Notes under the pieces: generated by a model
Database searches by the model: none
Told to the model about the DNA's origin: nothing
What the model saw: the letters and a program-made list of their open reading frames with translations, nothing else
Assembly (NCBI GenBank): GCA_018700215.1
Contig: JABIST010000178.1
Coordinates: forward strand, 1-18,633
Direction: 5' to 3'
From: Dehalococcoidia bacterium
GTDB lineage: Bacteria; Chloroflexota; Dehalococcoidia; UBA2979
DNA length: 18,633 nt
Shown here: positions 15,047-18,633 of the stretch, one piece after another
Layout of the letters: every line of letters starts with the position of its first letter
Position numbering within the stretch: position 1 is the stretch's first letter
Translations under genes and position numbers: made by a program

Positions 15047-15064
15047 CAAGGGGCATTCTACCCT
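15035..15064 (+). promoter_or_regulatory. Candidate promoter for alaS
   Basis: TTGACC (15035-15040, 5 of 6 to TTGACA) is followed after 18 bases by TACCCT (15059-15064), which fits a TANNNT -10 box. The start would be near 15071, giving a leader of about 115 bases. The -10 box is weak, so this is tentative. Confidence 0.35.
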
Positions 15065-15187
15065 AGCGGTGCGGCCGTTGACCGGTGCGTTCCCGGTATC
15101 TCCCCCCTTGAACCGGCTGGGTAATGTCTGAGCGAGTGACTCTGAACGTGGACGAGGAACTCGGGCGGGCTGCGGAGGGCTGCATCC

Positions 15188-17866
15188 TTGACGGTCGATG
15201 AGCTGCGACGAGCGTTTCTCGAGTTCTTCGAGGAGCGAGGGCATCGACGTATTCCGTCGTCCTCGCTGGTACCTCATGGCGATCCCACCTTGCTGTTTAC
15301 GACAGCGGGGATGGTGCAATTCAAGCCCTATTTCATGGGCCTTGAAGATCCGCCGGCCCCGCGATTGACCTCGATCCAGCGGTGTTTCCGCACGACCGAT
15401 GTGGAAGAGGTGGGTGACGAGAACCATCTGACGTTGTTCGAGATGCTGGGCAACTTTTCGGTGGGTGACTACTTCAAGCCTGAGGCAGTGGACTGGGCGT
15501 GGGAGTTCTTGACCGAGGTGTTGGGGATCGACGGCGACCGGCTGATCGCGACGGTCTACACGGATGACGATGAGGCGTTCGAGCTGTGGCGGGCGAAGGG
15601 GATTCGCGAAGACCGGATTCTGCGCTACACGGCTGAGCAGGGAAATTACTGGGGCCCGCCGGGCGATAGCGGTCCGTGCGGCCCGTGTTCGGAGCTGCAC
15701 TACGATTTCGGTTCACCGACGGACCCGGGCCCGGATTACGACTTCGACGCGGATCATCCGGCGCTGGAGAGCGGGCGCTTCCTGGAGATCTGGAACCTGG
15801 TCTTCATGACCTACTACCAGCAGGAGGATGGCAGCCGCGAATTGCTGCCGGCGGCGAACATCGATACGGGCGCGGGCCTGGAGCGGTTGGCCGCGGTGTT
15901 GCAGGGCAAGCGCAGCGCGCACGAGACGGACGAGCTGCGCACGATCATCGGCGCAGCAGAGGCTGCCTCTGGGCGGCACTACGACCCGGACGAGAACCCC
16001 GAGGTGACGCGCGCGTTGCGAGTGATCTCCGAGCATGCACGGGCGATCGCCTTCCTGGTGACCGACGGGGTGCTGCCGAGCAACGAGGGGCGCGGCTACG
16101 TGCTGCGTCGGGTGCTGCGGCGGGCGGTCTACTTCGGACATCAGCTTGGGATTCGGAAGCCGTTTCTTGCGGACATTGTTGGCGCGGCAGTGGATGCGTC
16201 CGCGAACGCGAACCTGGAACTGGCGGAGCAGCGCGATTTCATCGTGCGTGTGGCTGAGGTGGAGGAGTCGCGGTTCCAGCAGACGCTTGCGCGCGGTCTG
16301 GAGCTGCTGGACGACGTGATCGCGCGCGAACAAGCGACGAAGCGTGTTCCCGGGCGCGACATGTTCACGCTGTACGACACGCACGGCCTCCCGCCGGAGC
16401 TGACGCGGGAGGTTGCCGAGGAGCACGGTTTCGAGGTGGACGAGGCGGGCTTCGAGTCGGAGATGGCCGCGCAACGCGAACGGTCACGAGGTGAAGAGAG
16501 CTTCCTGGCAGCCGAAGATCAGCGCGCGGCGCGATACGCGGCGCTGGGCGTGGAGTCGCAGTTCAGCGGGTACGAGGGCCTGACCGGCCAGTCCACGGTG
16601 ACGCTGCTGATGCGCGACGCCGCGATGGTCGAGCGGATCGAAGTTGGCGAAGCGGCGGAACTTGTACTGGCTGCTTCGTCGTTCTATCCAGAGGGGGGCG
16701 GCCAGATTGGTGATCGCGGCGAGATCGTGACGCCAGGCGGGCGCTTCCAGGTAGAGGACACGAGACGTTTTGGGGATGCCATTGTGCACATTGGCCAGGT
16801 GATCGAGGGTGCGATCGCGACGGACGAGACGGCCGAGTCTCGGGTTGATGTCGAGTTCCGTCTCGGTTCGATGCGGAACCACACGGCGACGCATCTGTTG
16901 CACGCCGCGCTGCGGAAGCAGTTGGGGACACATGTGCGGCAGGCGGGCTCCTACGTGGGGCCCGACCGCCTGCGGTTTGACTACACGCACCCGGAGTCAC
17001 CGACCGCGGAGGAGCTGCGGGTGATTCAGCGGCTGGTGAACGAGAAGGTACGAGAAGACATCCAGCGGGAGACGCTGGTGTTGCCGTACGACGAGGCCGT
17101 GCAGCGAGGTGCGATCGCCTTCTTCGAAGACAAGTACACCGATGAGGTGCGGGTGGTGGAGTACTGCGAGGCACACGGGCACGGCGAGCAGCACTCACCC
17201 CAGTGTTTCAGCCGCGAGTTTTGCGGTGGCACGCACCTGCACTCGACGGGTCAGATTGGCCAGCTACAGATTGTTTCGGACACGAGCGTGGGCGCTGGCC
17301 TGCGGCGCATCGAAGCGGTGACGGGGCCGGAGGCGGACCGGTTCGTCGAAGAGCGGCTTGATGCGCTGGACGAATTGGCTCAGCGGTTCAAGGTGCCTGC
17401 GGTAGAAGTGGTGGAGCGAGTCAACGCGCTGGAAGAGCAGCTTGCGGTGGAGCGGAAGCGAGCGGCTCAGGCGTCTCTGCAGTCGTCCGCGGGCCAAGCC
17501 GATGAGCTGGCAGACGCTGCCGAGGCGATTGACGAATCGCATCTGGTGATCGCGCGGGTGGAGGTGGACTCCGCCGAGGCGTTGCGCCCGATGGTGGACC
17601 GGCTGCGTCAGCGGCTGGGCAGCGTGTTCGTGACGCTGGCGGCCGAGATTGATGGGCGTCCGATGTTCATCGCCGCATCGACCGACGATCTGGTGGAGCG
17701 TGGGTTGCGCGCGGATGAGGTGGTCCGTGCGGCGGCACAGCTGACCGGTGGTGGCGGTGGCGGGCGGCCGCAGCTTGCTCAGGCCGGCGGAAACGACGCA
17801 TCCAAGATTGATGAAGCACTGGAGGTGGCGAGAGCTGCTGCCCGGGAGCGAATGGGCGGGGAGTAG
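15188..17866 (+). CDS. alaS: Alanine-tRNA ligase
   Basis: The 892-residue protein is full length. The class II catalytic core carries TTAGMVQFKPYFMG (38-51), RCFRTTD (65-71), FEMLGNFSVGDYF (84-96), GPCGPCSE (162-169) and the motif 3 segment DTGAGLER (226-233). The editing domain that clears Ser and Gly from tRNA-Ala has its zinc-type ligand set: HTATH at 565-569, Cys673 and CGGTH at 679-683. A coiled-coil region (about 730-780) leads to the C-Ala domain, ending with a glycine run, GRPQLAQAGG. The start is TTG with GGAGG about 9 bases upstream; the following TVDELRRAFLEFFEERGH is the usual beginning of AlaS. It is transcribed away from glmU, and the next gene starts 5 bases after its stop. No residue looks missing. 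Confidence 0.97.
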   Translation: MTVDELRRAFLEFFEERGHRRIPSSSLVPHGDPTLLFTTAGMVQFKPYFMGLEDPPAPRLTSIQRCFRTTDVEEVGDENHLTLFEMLGNFSVGDYFKPEAVDWAWEFLTEVLGIDGDRLIATVYTDDDEAFELWRAKGIREDRILRYTAEQGNYWGPPGDSGPCGPCSELHYDFGSPTDPGPDYDFDADHPALESGRFLEIWNLVFMTYYQQEDGSRELLPAANIDTGAGLERLAAVLQGKRSAHETDELRTIIGAAEAASGRHYDPDENPEVTRALRVISEHARAIAFLVTDGVLPSNEGRGYVLRRVLRRAVYFGHQLGIRKPFLADIVGAAVDASANANLELAEQRDFIVRVAEVEESRFQQTLARGLELLDDVIAREQATKRVPGRDMFTLYDTHGLPPELTREVAEEHGFEVDEAGFESEMAAQRERSRGEESFLAAEDQRAARYAALGVESQFSGYEGLTGQSTVTLLMRDAAMVERIEVGEAAELVLAASSFYPEGGGQIGDRGEIVTPGGRFQVEDTRRFGDAIVHIGQVIEGAIATDETAESRVDVEFRLGSMRNHTATHLLHAALRKQLGTHVRQAGSYVGPDRLRFDYTHPESPTAEELRVIQRLVNEKVREDIQRETLVLPYDEAVQRGAIAFFEDKYTDEVRVVEYCEAHGHGEQHSPQCFSREFCGGTHLHSTGQIGQLQIVSDTSVGAGLRRIEAVTGPEADRFVEERLDALDELAQRFKVPAVEVVERVNALEEQLAVERKRAAQASLQSSAGQADELADAAEAIDESHLVIARVEVDSAEALRPMVDRLRQRLGSVFVTLAAEIDGRPMFIAASTDDLVERGLRADEVVRAAAQLTGGGGGGRPQLAQAGGNDASKIDEALEVARAAARERMGGE

Positions 17867-17871
17867 CCGCC

Positions 17872-18633
17872 GTGGATCAGCTTCTCGACATCTTGCGTCG
17901 CGTCGGAGAGCGGCTCTGGTCGCCGGTGGTCGATCTCTGGGACGACCTGCGACGCGCGCGATCGCGACCGCTCGATCCTTCGACGCCGGCACCGACGGTA
18001 GACGATTCGGACCAGGCAACGGTTGTCGTGTCCGCGATGGACGACGTGCTGGCGGTGGTGGAGCGGATCGAAGCGACTGGCGCGAGCGAGGTGATCCTGC
18101 GTGTGCCACGGGAGGCGCGAGCGCTACGCGATCCGGCAGCATGGCCACACATCGCAGCGGTGGCCAAGCGGAACTCGATGGCGCTGGGCGTGGTCACTCC
18201 GCGCGGCGATGTGCGCAGCCACGCGCGTCAGAATGGATTGCATGCGGCGGGATCGACCGGGAAGGTCACCCGTGCTCCGCACCATCAGATGGCGCTGGGC
18301 GATCGCACGTTCTACTTGCCTCGGCTCCCGCTGGGGGGGCTGATCCGCACGGCATTGTTGGTTGTGGGGACCTACGCGCTGGTGATCATTGGCTGCAGCA
18401 CGATCCCGTCTGCGGAGATCGTGATTGTGCCGGCTTCGGAGGAGACGACCGTTTCTGAGCGGGTGCGGCTGAATCCTGTGGCGGATGACCCGGACCTTGA
18501 GCTGGGCGTGGCGCCAGCGATGACATTCCGCCACACATTCACCACCACGTTGGCGGCCCTGACGACGGGCGAAGTTGACGTCCCGGATGAGCGGGCGACC
18601 GTGGTGCTGCAATTTTTCAACCCGGCCGAGGCA
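17872..18633 (+). CDS. Membrane-anchored baseplate-J-like protein, N-terminal 254 codons (partial)
   Basis: The frame is open from a GTG at 17872 (GGGGAG about 8 bases upstream) to the window edge. Residues 1-45 are amphipathic and basic. Residues about 50-125 look like a small alpha/beta domain (MDDVLAVVERIEATGASEVI, later AVAKRNSMALGVVTP). About 30 polar residues follow, then one membrane helix at about 157-174. The outside part begins AEIVIVPASEET and goes on to a beta-rich stretch, VDVPDERATVVLQFFNP. From memory this order resembles chromosomal baseplate J/gp47-type proteins of Chloroflexota and Actinobacteria, whose J domain would lie beyond the edge, so the name is tentative. Only 5 bases separate it from alaS, so they are probably co-transcribed. 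A lipobox-like I-I-G-C ends at Cys175, but it is internal, so lipidation is doubtful. Confidence 0.6.
   Translation, partial: MDQLLDILRRVGERLWSPVVDLWDDLRRARSRPLDPSTPAPTVDDSDQATVVVSAMDDVLAVVERIEATGASEVILRVPREARALRDPAAWPHIAAVAKRNSMALGVVTPRGDVRSHARQNGLHAAGSTGKVTRAPHHQMALGDRTFYLPRLPLGGLIRTALLVVGTYALVIIGCSTIPSAEIVIVPASEETTVSERVRLNPVADDPDLELGVAPAMTFRHTFTTTLAALTTGEVDVPDERATVVLQFFNPAEA

Larger units (their letters stand above)
14942..15187. other. Divergent control region between glmU and alaS
   Basis: These 246 bases hold no convincing gene. They contain a 9-bp inverted repeat (14998-15046), a plausible alaS promoter (15035-15064), a GGAGG ribosome binding site about 9 bases before the alaS TTG, and a doubtful 25-codon frame running into alaS. 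I looked for a T-box leader, which can control aminoacyl-tRNA synthetase genes, and did not find its conserved antiterminator sequence. No clear promoter for glmU could be picked out by eye. Confidence 0.6.

Noticed and set aside
14942..15187. T-box riboswitch in the alaS leader
   Set aside because: No T-box antiterminator sequence, specifier stem or terminator with a T-run could be identified in the leader.
15713..16474. A 253-codon minus-strand frame inside alaS
   Set aside because: It is antisense to the conserved core of alaS, is His/Arg/Leu-rich and matches no family I know. The same applies to 17264-18148 and 14996-15700 on the minus strand.
1..18633. tRNA, rRNA, CRISPR array, insertion sequence, prophage or defence genes
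   Set aside because: I saw no cloverleaf-like sequence, regularly spaced repeats, transposase, terminal inverted repeats or phage structural cluster. Nearly all bases are covered by housekeeping genes. The recombinase has Xer length and context, and the baseplate-J-like gene has no tail genes around it in this window.

Overview
The window is GC-rich bacterial DNA that is almost entirely coding. Fifteen genes, including one cut by the left edge, run on the minus strand from about 14941 down to 1. A divergent plus-strand pair, alaS and a membrane protein cut by the right edge, fills the rest. The combination of gene order, high GC, frequent TTG/GTG starts, a topoisomerase I with zinc-free C-terminal repeats and a membrane-anchored baseplate-J-like protein suggests Chloroflexota, near Thermomicrobia or Dehalococcoidia. 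That placement is an inference from memory, not a database result.

Layout of the minus strand, in transcription order from the right. glmU (UDP-GlcNAc synthesis) is followed by a CNNM/CorC-type CBS-domain membrane protein and by dprA, topA and a XerC/D-type recombinase (DNA uptake, topology and site-specific recombination). Then come aroQ (shikimate pathway), a proline peptidase, efp, xseA and xseB (exonuclease VII), and a purN-like formyltransferase. The run ends with a small unrecognised membrane-type protein, an RsuA/RluB pseudouridine synthase, cmk, plsC and the first 40 codons of glmS. Many junctions overlap by 1-4 bases (dprA/topA, aroQ/pepP, pepP/efp, efp/xseA, xseA/xseB, xseB/purN), which indicates co-transcription and translational coupling. 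Larger gaps at 12153-12202, 8150-8211, 7146-7186, 2701-2752 and 1566-1627 are where internal promoters or processing sites could lie. The best candidates are upstream of dprA and of cmk.

The 246-base region 14942-15187 separates glmU from alaS. It holds a 9-bp inverted repeat and a plausible alaS promoter, but no T-box that I can recognise. alaS is complete, and the next gene starts 5 bases after its stop codon.

Most of the window is conserved housekeeping. I do not see a defence system, CRISPR array, prophage, insertion sequence or RNA gene. The points most worth a second look are: cmk has no ATG, GTG or TTG available and appears to start at ATT behind a good ribosome binding site; the EF-P loop that normally carries the modified residue is one residue shorter and altered; the formyltransferase keeps the PurN catalytic triad but not the usual phosphate-binding loop; a small unknown gene sits in the operon; and the partial baseplate-J-like membrane protein follows alaS.
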